Positions 46,727-55,632 of a DNA stretch of 64,000 nt are shown one piece after another (the stretch's first letter is position 1; each line of letters begins with the position of its first letter). A program made the position numbers and the translations under genes. This DNA is from Acidobacteriaceae bacterium. Its GTDB lineage: Bacteria; Acidobacteriota; Terriglobia; Terriglobales; Acidobacteriaceae. A model generated the notes under the pieces. It did not search any database. It was given only the letters and a program-made list of their open reading frames with translations, and had not been told where the DNA came from. The stretch covers positions 1-64,000 of the forward strand of contig CAHJWL010000011.1 in NCBI GenBank assembly GCA_903642235.1, given 5' to 3'.

Positions 46727-47110
46727 TCAGAGGGACTCACGATCAGTGTTGACGCGACGCGCCCAGGTTAGTGCCAGAATAGCGGCCGTGACGGGGAAGA
46801 ACCACAGAAGAAAGATGAAGATCTGGCTGCTGGCGTCCGGGATGCCGGTGGGCGTGAGCTCATACTGATCGAGCAAAGACCAGATCGCAGTACAGAGGAT
46901 GAGCACAATGGCGGCGCACAGCGCCATGGGAATCCAGAGACTCCTGCCGCGAGAGCGCCGGGACTGCAGACTCTGCGCACGCTCGCGGACGATGCGATGG
47001 GTGCGGTTGACCAACTGCGCCCTCGCCGCGGTGGAGGGCTCGGCAAAGGAGGATTGGCGGGTGTTTACGTCGTCCCGCGACGCGGCTGACGGCCGGCCGG
47101 AGTGACTCAT
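46727..47110 (-). CDS. Two-helix membrane protein downstream of an ECF sigma factor
   Basis: 127 residues: a basic N-terminal half followed by two helices (LWIPMALCAAIVLILCTAIW; IFIFLLWFFPVTAAILALTW). Its ATG overlaps the sigma factor stop by four bases, so it is translationally coupled. That is the usual place for an anti-sigma factor, but no zinc anti-sigma motif is visible. Confidence 0.7.
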   Translation of the reverse strand: MSHSGRPSAASRDDVNTRQSSFAEPSTAARAQLVNRTHRIVRERAQSLQSRRSRGRSLWIPMALCAAIVLILCTAIWSLLDQYELTPTGIPDASSQIFIFLLWFFPVTAAILALTWARRVNTDRESL

Positions 47111-47736
47111 GCGGTCACCTCGTGCGAGCGGAGGGAGCGGAGCTTCGCCAATTCGGGCTTAACCGAGGCAAGACCGCGGTACAGGCGGGATTTGACCGTG
47201 GAGAGCGGCGCGCCGGTGATGGAGGAGATCTCTTCGAGGCTAAGCTCCTCGTAGAAGCGGAGGACCAGCACCTCGCGCGAGCGCGGCTCCAGATGAACCA
47301 GGACCTGGTGCACCTCCGCACGATCTTCCGCGGAGCGGAACTGATCGAGCGGCGAGGGCTCGTCATCGATGATCTCGAAGGCGCGCTCGTTGTCTCCGGC
47401 CTCGCTCATCTCGTCGAGACTGGCCATGGTGCGTTTGCGGGAGAGATCAATGACCAGGTTGCGGGCGATGGTGAACAGCCAGGTGTCGAAGCGCGACTTG
47501 CCGTTGAACTGCGCGCCGCGCAGCAGAACGCGGATCCAGGTCTCCTGGAAGAGGTCTTCCGAGATCTCGCGATTGCCGGTCAGGAACAGAAGATAACGCA
47601 GCAGGCGGTGCTGAAACTCTTCAATCAGGCGATCGAGCAGCTCGGGGTCCTGACGCTTCAGACCCTGCGCGATGACGAGGGTCTCCGCCTGAGTCTGGGC
47701 AGCGACGGCGGCGCTGGAGAGAGAGATCGCTCGCAT
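47107..47736 (-). CDS. ECF RNA polymerase sigma factor
   Basis: 209 residues. Region 2 (RLLRYLLFLTGNREISEDLF; QETWIRVLLRGAQF; FDTWLFTIARNLVIDLSRKR) and region 4 (PRSREVLVLRFYEELSLEEI; GAPLSTVKSRLYRGLASVKP) are both complete. It heads a four-gene operon with two membrane proteins and a LytTR regulator. The regulon cannot be read from the window. Confidence 0.93.
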   Translation of the reverse strand: MRAISLSSAAVAAQTQAETLVIAQGLKRQDPELLDRLIEEFQHRLLRYLLFLTGNREISEDLFQETWIRVLLRGAQFNGKSRFDTWLFTIARNLVIDLSRKRTMASLDEMSEAGDNERAFEIIDDEPSPLDQFRSAEDRAEVHQVLVHLEPRSREVLVLRFYEELSLEEISSITGAPLSTVKSRLYRGLASVKPELAKLRSLRSHEVTA

Positions 47737-48254
47737 TGCTGAGTAAGACGCTCCTGTGTGGGAAAAAGTCTCGGTGGGTGCCGACTGGTTGAGTGTAGAC
47801 CGTTCGGGAGTGAAGGGGACCCGTAACCCCTTTGTGTTTGTGATCCAAAATCTTCAAATCAAGGGGGTTAGGTTTGGATCTCAGGTATCCGGTCTCGCTG
47901 GCACGGGAGCTATGGATCGAATGTGGCTGAGGAGGTTGATCTCAGTATGGTGACTGAGTTAGGGTGACTGCGCCATCGCTGAGAATTGGCGAGTAGAGGT
48001 TTGTCCTCCTCGTGGTCTGGCAGAGAAGCAGATCCCTACGGGATGACAAACAAGGGTGGTTGGGCGTTCGGGCGGGCCTGGCGGTCGCCGGCCATGCATG
48101 ATGGTGAGGCTGTCATGCGTGGGGCACCCGCCTTTCGGGGTGGCGACTTGAGTCACGGACCCCCCTTTGGCGGATTGAGGTAGGGTCCTCCGCCCTTCGG
48201 GGTGGCGAGTTGGTGCAAGGGGATGCTTTGTGGGCTGCACGATAGACTTGTGGG
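47737..48254. other. 518-base intergenic region with dispersed repeat units
   Basis: Between divergent sigma factor and rlmB genes there is no supported gene. It holds GCAGATCCC-TAC-GGGATGAC near 48028-48047 (a short palindromic unit), GTGGGGCACCCGCCTTTCGG near 48119, and two copies of CTTCGGGGTGGCGASTTG-type sequence (about 48134 and 48195). Related units occur inside glmS (34.2-34.5 kb) and at 51.1 kb. Confidence 0.6.
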
Positions 48255-49058
48255 ATGGATGTGTTGTACGGGCTGCACCCGATCGAGGAGGCTGTGCGGG
48301 CGAATCCGCGGTCGCTGGACCATGTGCTGATCGCCCGGGAGCGAAAGGATGAGCGGCTGGAACGGCTGACCCGGCAGTGCCGGGAGGCGGGCGTTCGGGT
48401 GATGGCGGAGGCCCGGCAGCAGCTGACGCGGATGGCTGGAACCGAGACGCACCAGGGGGCGGTGGCGATGGTCCGGGAGCGCCGGCTGCTGGCGCTTGAA
48501 GATCTGATCGGCCGGCCGGGAACGACGCCGGCACCCGAGGCCCGATACCAGTTTCTGCTGGCGCTCGATGGGGTGGAGGATCCGCATAACCTGGGAGCCC
48601 TGCTGCGGACCTGCGACGGCGCGGGAGTGAATGGCGTGGTGCTGACGGAACGGCGATCGGCGCCGCTTTCGGCGGTGGCGGCGAAGACCTCGGCCGGCGC
48701 GGTAGAGCACGTCCGGATCGCCCGCGTCACCAACCTGGTGCGCGCGCTCGAGCAGGCCAAGGAACGGCACTTCTGGGTGATTGGCCTCGATGAGCGCGGT
48801 TCGATGGACTACACGGACTTTGACTTTAAGGCGAACTGCGTGCTCGTGCTCGGCCGCGAAGGCGAGGGCATGCACGATCTGGTGCGGAAGACCTGCGACC
48901 ACCTGTTGCGGATCCCGATGGCCGGCCGGGTGTCGAGCCTGAACGTCTCGGTGGCAGGCGCGGTGGTGATGTTTGAAGCAATGCGGCAGCGTCGCGGTAC
49001 CGGGCCCGTACCGCCCGAGCCGAAGCCGCCCAGGAAGCTGAAGGGCCTGGGCAGTTGA
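48255..49058 (+). CDS. rlmB: 23S rRNA 2'-O-ribose methyltransferase (RlmB/SpoU type)
   Basis: 267 residues. SpoU substrate-binding N-terminal domain (DVLYGLHPIEEAVRANPRSL) and a SPOUT methyltransferase domain: LLALDGVEDPHNLGALLRTC, VVLTERRSAPLSAVAAKTSA, LVLGREGEGM and the C-terminal RIPMAGRVSSLNVSVAGAVV that forms the AdoMet-binding knot. It methylates a guanosine in 23S rRNA; G2251 is the E. coli RlmB target. The stop codon overlaps the TTG start of the next gene. Confidence 0.93.
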   Translation: MDVLYGLHPIEEAVRANPRSLDHVLIARERKDERLERLTRQCREAGVRVMAEARQQLTRMAGTETHQGAVAMVRERRLLALEDLIGRPGTTPAPEARYQFLLALDGVEDPHNLGALLRTCDGAGVNGVVLTERRSAPLSAVAAKTSAGAVEHVRIARVTNLVRALEQAKERHFWVIGLDERGSMDYTDFDFKANCVLVLGREGEGMHDLVRKTCDHLLRIPMAGRVSSLNVSVAGAVVMFEAMRQRRGTGPVPPEPKPPRKLKGLGS

Positions 49059-50944
49059 GGCGATCTTTACTTCTTGCCGCGGCGCTGCCGCTGGCCCGGG
49101 TGATGCTGCTTATTAGCCTCGCCGGCTCTGCGGATGCAACTCTTCTGCCCCTCCAGGCGGCCGCCGCGAAGCAGGGGATAGAGGCCAAGACAGAGACCGC
49201 ACCGGTGATGGATCGAGCCCATGATGCCGAGCGGGAGGCGATCACCTTCACACGCTACGACCTGGATCTACACCTGGCGCCGGCGGAGAGCCGGATGAAC
49301 GCGGTAGCGCGGCTTGCGGTGCGCAATGACGGCAAAATGCCGCTCTCGCGCGTGTTTCTGGCGCTCTCGTCAACGCTCACGTGGGAGGCGGTCTCGGAAC
49401 GAGTGGGGGAGCGAGTGGGGGAGCGCGCGGGCGATGCCTCCGTGACGCTGCATTTTGACGCGGGCAGGCTGGATACGGACGCGGACCACACCGGAGCGGA
49501 GAGTGAAGCGGTGGTGACGCTCTCGCACGCGCTGGCCCCGGGTGCGAGCACGGAGCTGACAGCAATCTACTCGGGCACACTCGCCGCCTCATCGACGCGG
49601 CTTGAGCGCAGCGGCGCGCCGGCGGTGCAGGCGGAGAACGCGGACTGGGACGGCATCAGGGAGGAGGGCACCTTCCTGCGGGGGTTTGGCAACGTGCTGT
49701 GGTATCCGGTGAGTGCGCCGCAGATCTTTCTCGGCGATGGCGCCCGGCTGGCGGAGGCGGCAGGGCAACAGCGGCTGCGGGGGAGTGCAGCCACGGCGCG
49801 GCTCCGGCTGCAGGTGGAGTACAGCGGCACAGCGCCGAGGACAGCCATCTTCTGCGGGCGAAGCGAGAGCCTGCGGCCGCTTGAGGAAGATGCCGGAGCG
49901 AGCGAGAGCCAACCAGCGGGTCTTGCTCTTGCGGACTTCGCGGCGGTGCCGCTGGGCTTTGCGTCGCCGAGCCTGTTTGTTGTGATGGCCGCGCCGCAGC
50001 TGGAGAACCGGGTTGCCGGCATTCTCTCGACAGACGCCGGCTCCGCCGAACGGGTGGAGGGAGCGGCCAAGGCGGCGCAGGCCGTCGTCACCGACTGGCT
50101 CGGCACCCTGCGGGAGCGCCAGCCGCTGCTGCTCGACCATTCGGGGCAGCCGTTCGCCCAGGGAGCGTTTCTGGTGGAGTCGGCGGAGGAGGCGGATACC
50201 TCGTTTGCCATGGTGCATCTGCTGAGCCATGCCTGGTTCCAGTCAGAGGAGGTCTGGCTGGATGAAGGCCTGGCGCAGTTTCTGCCGATTCTTGCACTGG
50301 AGCGCGAACGCGGCCGGCAGGCGGCGCTGGCCCAGCTGGAGGATCAGCGGCCGGCTCTGGCCCTGGCTGAGTCAAACGCAGGCGCGGCGGCCAGCGAGGG
50401 TCTGGGGACGGCGGGCCGCGGAGGGTTGGTGACAGCAAGCCGCGAGGTCTTTTACAGGAACAAAGCTGTGGCTGTGCTGTGGATGCTGCGCGGGCTGGCC
50501 GGCGATGAGGCGATGAAGGAGGCCCTGGCCGCGCTGCGCAGCCGGCCGCCGGCGGAACGCGGTGCGACCGCGTTTGAAGCGGCGCTTGAGAGTGCCTCAG
50601 GCAAGGATCTGGCGTGGTTCTTCAAGGATTGGGTGATGGCGGACAAAGGGCTGCCCGACCTCTCGATCGTGAGTGCGGCCGCGCGCGTGAACCCGGGCCG
50701 GGCGGGTGCCGGCGAGGGATATCTGGTGGCGGTCGAGGTGCGCAACGAGGGCGGTGCGGCGGCGGATGTGGCGGTCACGGTGCGGTCGGGTGACCTCACC
50801 ACGACAGAGCGGCTGCGGGTGCCCGGAGATGGAACGGCGTCAACGCGGATCCTCTTTCAGGGCAGGCCGCAGGAGGTCGAGGTAAACGACGGGAGTGTGC
50901 CGGAAGGCAGGGTGAGCCGGCATGTGCGAGAGCTGGTGTTCTAG
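49055..50944 (+). CDS. M1 peptidase-like protein lacking the catalytic glutamate
   Basis: 629 residues from a TTG overlapping the rlmB stop. Signal peptide (LARVMLLISLAGSADA), an N-terminal M1-type beta domain (FTRYDLDLHLAPAESRMNAV), then the gluzincin region. The family motif HExxH-x18-E appears as HLLSH (about residues 388-392) followed by WLDEGLAQF: both histidines and the distal Glu remain but the catalytic Glu is replaced by Leu. The C-terminus is a TPR/ERAP-like helical part and a beta domain. It is therefore probably not an active peptidase but a binding or structural relative. Confidence 0.82.
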   Translation: MRRSLLLAAALPLARVMLLISLAGSADATLLPLQAAAAKQGIEAKTETAPVMDRAHDAEREAITFTRYDLDLHLAPAESRMNAVARLAVRNDGKMPLSRVFLALSSTLTWEAVSERVGERVGERAGDASVTLHFDAGRLDTDADHTGAESEAVVTLSHALAPGASTELTAIYSGTLAASSTRLERSGAPAVQAENADWDGIREEGTFLRGFGNVLWYPVSAPQIFLGDGARLAEAAGQQRLRGSAATARLRLQVEYSGTAPRTAIFCGRSESLRPLEEDAGASESQPAGLALADFAAVPLGFASPSLFVVMAAPQLENRVAGILSTDAGSAERVEGAAKAAQAVVTDWLGTLRERQPLLLDHSGQPFAQGAFLVESAEEADTSFAMVHLLSHAWFQSEEVWLDEGLAQFLPILALERERGRQAALAQLEDQRPALALAESNAGAAASEGLGTAGRGGLVTASREVFYRNKAVAVLWMLRGLAGDEAMKEALAALRSRPPAERGATAFEAALESASGKDLAWFFKDWVMADKGLPDLSIVSAAARVNPGRAGAGEGYLVAVEVRNEGGAAADVAVTVRSGDLTTTERLRVPGDGTASTRILFQGRPQEVEVNDGSVPEGRVSRHVRELVF

Positions 50945-51181
50945 GGTGGTTCTTGTTTGCGGTATGACGTTGGAAGGCGGAACAGGAGCCAAACAGAGAA
51001 GCAAAGAAGGGAAGCGAAACAGATGGACGATCGTTTGCGGGGTTGATGCCGGACCGGTTTGCCTGTTTGGGGAAGAGGAGTGCGGAACGCGCGTCTGCGC
51101 GACGGCCCACCTATGCCAGTACGGCCGTCATGGAGGGGGCACCCGCCTCTGGCTTGGCTTATGGATTGCTGTGGCTCAGTG
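50945..51181. other. Intergenic region with a GGGGCACCC repeat unit
   Basis: 237 bases between convergent genes. No gene seen. It contains GTCATGGAGGGGGCACCCGC near 51129, similar to units near 48119 and within glmS. Confidence 0.45.
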
Positions 51182-52861
51182 TCAGTGGTGGGTTTTGCGA
51201 GTGGGGCGTTGCTGCGGGGGTGGAGCGGGGCGGTTCAGGGTGTCGGTCCAGATCTGCGCTGATCCCCACGGGCGGTGCGCGGTGAGGTCGAGGCGAGTCG
51301 GACCGGCGGCACGATTGTGCGGCAGAACCTCCGGCAGACCCTCGCCGAACTGCGGGGCGGCGGCAGCGAGGGCGAGCAGCTGGGGGATGGCGATCAGGCC
51401 CGCGAGATGGAGCGTGATCCCATCGCGATCGGCAGAGCCCTCGAGCACGGCGGGATCGTGGCCACCGAGGGGGAGGTGGACGGGATCGAGCACAAGGCTG
51501 GGCGGCCCGGGAGCGGTTGTAGTGGCGAGGGTGGCATCGCCGATGGCGAGGGGGGCCTCTCCAAGATGGCTGCCGATCAGCGCGAGATCATTGAACGTGG
51601 CGTGGCCCTGCCAGCTGCCGGGCTTGTCACCGGCGTAGAGCATGCTTGCGGCGAGCGAGCCGGAAGCGCGGGTCTCAGCCGGGACGCGGGCGGAGAGGAC
51701 GTGGGCCCAGGTGGAGAGAACAGAGGCGGGCAGCTGCGGCGTGCCGATCTCGAGCTGGGCGGAGCGGCGGAGGTCGAGCAGGTCGGGCAGGGTTCCGGTG
51801 AGGGCGACCGTGGCGCCGTTGCTGTCAGGTACGGGCCAGCTGCAGCGCAGATCGTCCAGGGCGTGGAAGACATGCGTGGCAAGGGCGGTGCACTCGAGAT
51901 CGACAGAGAGTGAGTGCTCGGGGATGAAGTCGGCGCGGTGGAGATTGTCGGCCTGCGCGCGCAGAGTGAGGCGCGCGGAAGAGATCTGGCCGGAGAGGTG
52001 GGCGGACAGATTCAGCTGGCCGCGCACGCCGGCGTCGGCGCCGGTGAGGAGACGGCTGGTGGCGCCCAGCGGAGCGTCAGTCCAGGTGGCGTCTGCGGTG
52101 AGCGGAAGGTCGCCGAGATCGGAGGCGCGGGGCGACGCGAGGTCGAGAGCGGCCTCAAGCTTGAGGGTGCCGGTATCGGAGACGCTGACGTCGGTGCGGG
52201 CGGGTTTGGCGCTGATGCGCATCTCCCATTGCCGCGGCTCTGGCAGCCACAGGGCAAATTCGGCTTCCGTAAGCGAAAAGGGAGTCTTTTCCTGGCCGAG
52301 CTTCAGGTTGATGCGGGCGCCTGTGGCTTCGATGTAGGGGAAGCGAGGAGCGGGGCCGGCGCTGGTCTGCGCTGTCGGTGCGGCGTCAACGTGCGAGGCC
52401 TGGAGGAGAATGCCGGAGAGGTTCCAGCGGCCATCCGGCAGATGCACGAGATTCACGCTGGGGTCGGTGAAGGTGATCCGCGAGAACTCCACACGGTGCC
52501 GCCATAGCGAGCCGATGCGCAGCCGCGCGTTCACAGTGTTGGCGCGGATCATGGGCTCCGCGCCGAAGGGCGGCAGCTCATCGATCACCAGGTTCTCGAG
52601 GGTGAAGCTGGGAAGCGGCAGGAGGTTCAGGGTGACATGATCCAGATGCACCGGACGTCCGAGAACCTGCGCCATGCTGGTGGTGACGCGGCGCTGGTAG
52701 CGATTGAGGCTGACGAGCGGGGGAACCACGGCAAGAAGCAGGAGACCGAGACAGACGAAGAGGGCCAGAAGGGTGCGCGCGGAGGGCCGGAGCAGACCGA
52801 AACCGGGTCGGGACACCCGGGGCTCGGTCAGAACGCCCGCTCGATAGGTCTCCTGGTGCAT
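51182..52861 (-). CDS. AsmA family envelope protein
   Basis: 559 residues from the ATG at 52861 (AGGAG about 9 bases upstream; the frame open to 52930 is not used). One N-terminal membrane helix (LLALFVCLGLLLLAVVPPLV) followed by the AsmA N-terminal signature (VLGRPVHLDHVTLNLLPLPS; FTLENLVIDELP; FSRITFTDPSVNLVHLPDGR) and long beta-rich repeats. AsmA-like proteins are bridge-like phospholipid or outer-membrane biogenesis factors. It follows the two signal peptidase genes on the same strand after 119 bases. Confidence 0.85.
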   Translation of the reverse strand: MHQETYRAGVLTEPRVSRPGFGLLRPSARTLLALFVCLGLLLLAVVPPLVSLNRYQRRVTTSMAQVLGRPVHLDHVTLNLLPLPSFTLENLVIDELPPFGAEPMIRANTVNARLRIGSLWRHRVEFSRITFTDPSVNLVHLPDGRWNLSGILLQASHVDAAPTAQTSAGPAPRFPYIEATGARINLKLGQEKTPFSLTEAEFALWLPEPRQWEMRISAKPARTDVSVSDTGTLKLEAALDLASPRASDLGDLPLTADATWTDAPLGATSRLLTGADAGVRGQLNLSAHLSGQISSARLTLRAQADNLHRADFIPEHSLSVDLECTALATHVFHALDDLRCSWPVPDSNGATVALTGTLPDLLDLRRSAQLEIGTPQLPASVLSTWAHVLSARVPAETRASGSLAASMLYAGDKPGSWQGHATFNDLALIGSHLGEAPLAIGDATLATTTAPGPPSLVLDPVHLPLGGHDPAVLEGSADRDGITLHLAGLIAIPQLLALAAAAPQFGEGLPEVLPHNRAAGPTRLDLTAHRPWGSAQIWTDTLNRPAPPPQQRPTRKTHH

Positions 52862-52980
52862 GGAGCATTTCTCCTGATGCTGTGCCGCTCTTTCATCTGC
52901 AGGGCCGGGACAGGATGCTCGCGGGACCACCGTCAGCAGAAGGCTGTCTCTCTCCGGCGTGCTCCGGCAGACTACGGAGG

Positions 52981-53811
52981 CTACCGGATGCGGTGGAAGG
53001 TGCGATTCCAGCGGGTCTGATCAAAGACATGGAGGAGGACGTGGCCCATGAACGAGATGCGTTCACCGATACTCTGCTTGTCCATCTGGTTGGCCGGCGT
53101 TTTGAAAGACCAGTAGACGAACATGGGGCGGCCGACGATGTTCTCCCGCGGCACGAAACCCCAGTAGCGGCCGTCGAGCGACTCGGTCCGGTTGTCGCCG
53201 AGCGCGAACACTTTGCCGGGTGGAACGACCAGATCGCCACCCTGTACATACTTCGGCAGCTCCTCGGCCCAAAGGGCGGTGATATTGCTGTAGGCTTGGC
53301 CGCCGGCCGGGAAGTCGTCCCGGTAAGCGTCGTAGGCGTGCTGTGGGTTGCCATCGTCGACAGGCTTGGCGGCGAAGGGCTCGTTCTGCGCCACGCCGTT
53401 CAGGTAGACGATGCCGTTCTGCAGATGAATGTGATCGCCCGGCAAGCCGATGGCGCGCTTGACCAGGAACAGATCGGGCTCAGGAAGGCTGGGCTTGTAG
53501 AAGACAATGACGTCGCCATGCTTCACGTCGCGATAAGGCAGGAACTTTGCCCAGCGGGAGGGTGGCGCGAGCGTGATGCGATCGACCAGGACATGGTCGC
53601 CGATCAGCAGCGTACTCACCATCGAGGCCGAGGGGATCTCGAAGTTCTGAAAGACGAAGGTCATGACAAAGAGGCCGACGGCGAGCACGGTGCAGATGGA
53701 GGCGAGCGACTCAAGCGGGGTCTCAGTGCGGTCGTCCTTGCCTGCGTCCACGGAGACATCGTCGAGGGAGGGGGCCTTGGGTTCGTTTGGCTCGGAAAGC
53801 GTGGTGGTCAT
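52981..53811 (-). CDS. lepB: Signal peptidase I (first of two)
   Basis: 276 residues. One N-terminal membrane helix (ASICTVLAVGLFVMTFVFQN), the catalytic Ser in FEIPSASMVSTLLIGDHVLV, the general-base Lys in LFLVKRAIGLPGDHIHLQNG, and the GDNRTESLDGRYWGFVP box. Removes signal peptides from exported proteins at the membrane. A second, distinct copy lies 47 bases upstream. Confidence 0.95.
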   Translation of the reverse strand: MTTTLSEPNEPKAPSLDDVSVDAGKDDRTETPLESLASICTVLAVGLFVMTFVFQNFEIPSASMVSTLLIGDHVLVDRITLAPPSRWAKFLPYRDVKHGDVIVFYKPSLPEPDLFLVKRAIGLPGDHIHLQNGIVYLNGVAQNEPFAAKPVDDGNPQHAYDAYRDDFPAGGQAYSNITALWAEELPKYVQGGDLVVPPGKVFALGDNRTESLDGRYWGFVPRENIVGRPMFVYWSFKTPANQMDKQSIGERISFMGHVLLHVFDQTRWNRTFHRIR

Positions 53812-53858
53812 GGTAGCTCCGGATGTCAGTGTATCGTTCCCGGCGGGGGAAGGACGGG

Positions 53859-54650
53859 TCAGCGAACGATGTGCAGGGCGCGGTGCCAGCGGGCGAGGCT
53901 GCGCAGATTCCCAAGCAGGCCGGGCTGTTGTGCGCGGCGATCGTCCCGGGTGTTGCGGTCGTCAGACTCGGGCTCGCGCAGAGAGAGATAGACGATCAGC
54001 GGCTTGCCGATGATCGCGGAGGCGGGAACCAGGCCCCAGTAGCGGCTGTCCTCGCTGTTGTTGCGGTTGTCGCCGAGCACAAAGTAGTTGTTGGCCGGAA
54101 TGCGAAGATCGCCGTGATCTTCGAGATGCCGCAGCTGCATCCACCACTTTGCGTCAATGTCCGGATCGGTTGAGGTCAGGCGGGGAAAGTTGTCGCGGAA
54201 GGAGTCAGGCTCGGAAGGCCGGTAGACGGCGTACGGCTCCAGCAGCGGCTTGCCGTTGATGAAGACCTGATCGTCATGCATGTGCAGGCGTTCGCCGGGA
54301 AGGCCCACGATCCGCTTGACAAGGTGCACGGAGGGGCTCGAGGGGAAGTGGAAGACAACGACGTCGCCGCGATGGATCTTTCCGGGAGCAAGTGGCAGGC
54401 GATCGCGATCCGCTGTCTGCTTATCGACGAGCAGGAAGTCGCCGACAAGCAGCGTCGGCACCATGGAGGCGGACGGTATGCGGAAGGGCTGGACGGTAAA
54501 GGTGATGATGAAGAGGGCGACGATGATGATCGAGAGCAGCGCCTGCAGGGCCAGGAGCACCGTATTTTCGGTGGCGGTGGAGGCTGCGACCGGCACCGGC
54601 TGTGTCGCCTCGGCGGGGGTGCCGGCGGAGGAGGAGTCGGGCGTCGTCAT
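53859..54650 (-). CDS. lepB: Signal peptidase I (second of two)
   Basis: 263 residues with the same layout: one helix (ALQALLSIIIVALFIITFTV), catalytic Ser in FRIPSASMVPTLLVGDFLLV, Lys in HLVKRIVGLPGERLHMHDDQ and GDNRNNSEDSRYWGLVP. It overlaps the rnc stop by four bases (ATGA) and precedes the other copy by 47 bases. The two copies share most motifs but differ in the central region, so they may favour different substrates. Confidence 0.95.
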   Translation of the reverse strand: MTTPDSSSAGTPAEATQPVPVAASTATENTVLLALQALLSIIIVALFIITFTVQPFRIPSASMVPTLLVGDFLLVDKQTADRDRLPLAPGKIHRGDVVVFHFPSSPSVHLVKRIVGLPGERLHMHDDQVFINGKPLLEPYAVYRPSEPDSFRDNFPRLTSTDPDIDAKWWMQLRHLEDHGDLRIPANNYFVLGDNRNNSEDSRYWGLVPASAIIGKPLIVYLSLREPESDDRNTRDDRRAQQPGLLGNLRSLARWHRALHIVR

Positions 54651-55480
54651 AGCTCCTCGGCCGCCGGGCCAGCGAAGAGAGCCGGCCGCTGTTCAAGCTG
54701 GAGCAGAGCCAGGCGGGCAGCCTCCTGCTGCGCGCGTTTTTTGGTGGTTCCTTCAGACTCGGCGAGCGGTGTGGAGACCCCGTCGGCGGTTTCGATCTCA
54801 ACGGCTACACGAAACAGGCGTTTGTGGTCGGGGCCGCTCTCATCGGTGAGCACATAGCGTGGCTGGCCGCGTCCGCTGGCCTGCAGCCGTTCCTGCAGGG
54901 CGGACTTGTAGTCGCCGATGGCGGCTCCCTGCGCGAGCGCCTGCCGCAGGTCAGGCAGTGCCGGGGCAATGACCTCCCGCTCGATAAAGGCGGCGGACGC
55001 GGGCAGGCCGCCGTCGAGGTAGAGGGCAGCGAGTACAGCCTCGAGGGCATCGGCGAGCAGGGCAGGCTTGTGCCGGCCGCCGCTGCGGTCCTCGCCGCGG
55101 CCGAGACGCAGGTGTGCTCCAAGGTTGAGGCGCATCGCCACCGCGGCCAGATGCTCGCTGCTGACGACGGAGGCCCGCAGGCGGGTAAGATCACCCTCAC
55201 GCGCCTGTGGAAAGTTGCGAAACAAAGCCTCCGCAACGACCAGGCTCAGGACAGCGTCTCCAAGAAACTCGAGCTGTTCGTTATCCGGCGCAGGCTTGTG
55301 GAGGCTGCCGATCTGAGGAGGCTGTTCGTGCAGAAGAGAGCTGTGCGTCAGGGCGAGATCGAGCAGCGTGGGATCGCGAAAGGTGTGGCCGGTGCGGAAG
55401 ATCGTCTCGCGCGCAGCCTGCGGGTCACGGCCCTTTGCGGGTCGCGGGCGGCTCGACTTGGCGGCAGGTGCGGTTCGCAT
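54647..55480 (-). CDS. rnc: Ribonuclease III
   Basis: 277 residues from the ATG at 55480; the frame is open to 55594, but the extra residues do not match the family. RNase III signature NEQLEFLGDAVLSLVVAEAL and the second catalytic region LLADALEAVLAALYLDGG, then a double-stranded RNA-binding domain (GDYKSALQERLQASGRGQPR; EGTTKKRAQQEAARLALLQL). Processes rRNA precursors and other double-stranded RNA. Its stop overlaps the downstream lepB start. Confidence 0.93.
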   Translation of the reverse strand: MRTAPAAKSSRPRPAKGRDPQAARETIFRTGHTFRDPTLLDLALTHSSLLHEQPPQIGSLHKPAPDNEQLEFLGDAVLSLVVAEALFRNFPQAREGDLTRLRASVVSSEHLAAVAMRLNLGAHLRLGRGEDRSGGRHKPALLADALEAVLAALYLDGGLPASAAFIEREVIAPALPDLRQALAQGAAIGDYKSALQERLQASGRGQPRYVLTDESGPDHKRLFRVAVEIETADGVSTPLAESEGTTKKRAQQEAARLALLQLEQRPALFAGPAAEEL

Positions 55481-55632
55481 TGCTCTGGTGGATCTCCCGT
55501 CAAAACGGAGCGCAAGATGGAGCGCAGAAGAAAGCATCGTGCGACGTGTGGCCTGGTGCCAGACTACGGCCTGAGTCGGAAGGCTTGCCTGCACCCGTTT
55601 CTTCTCAGGCTATAAACAGGGCAGACCTCAGT

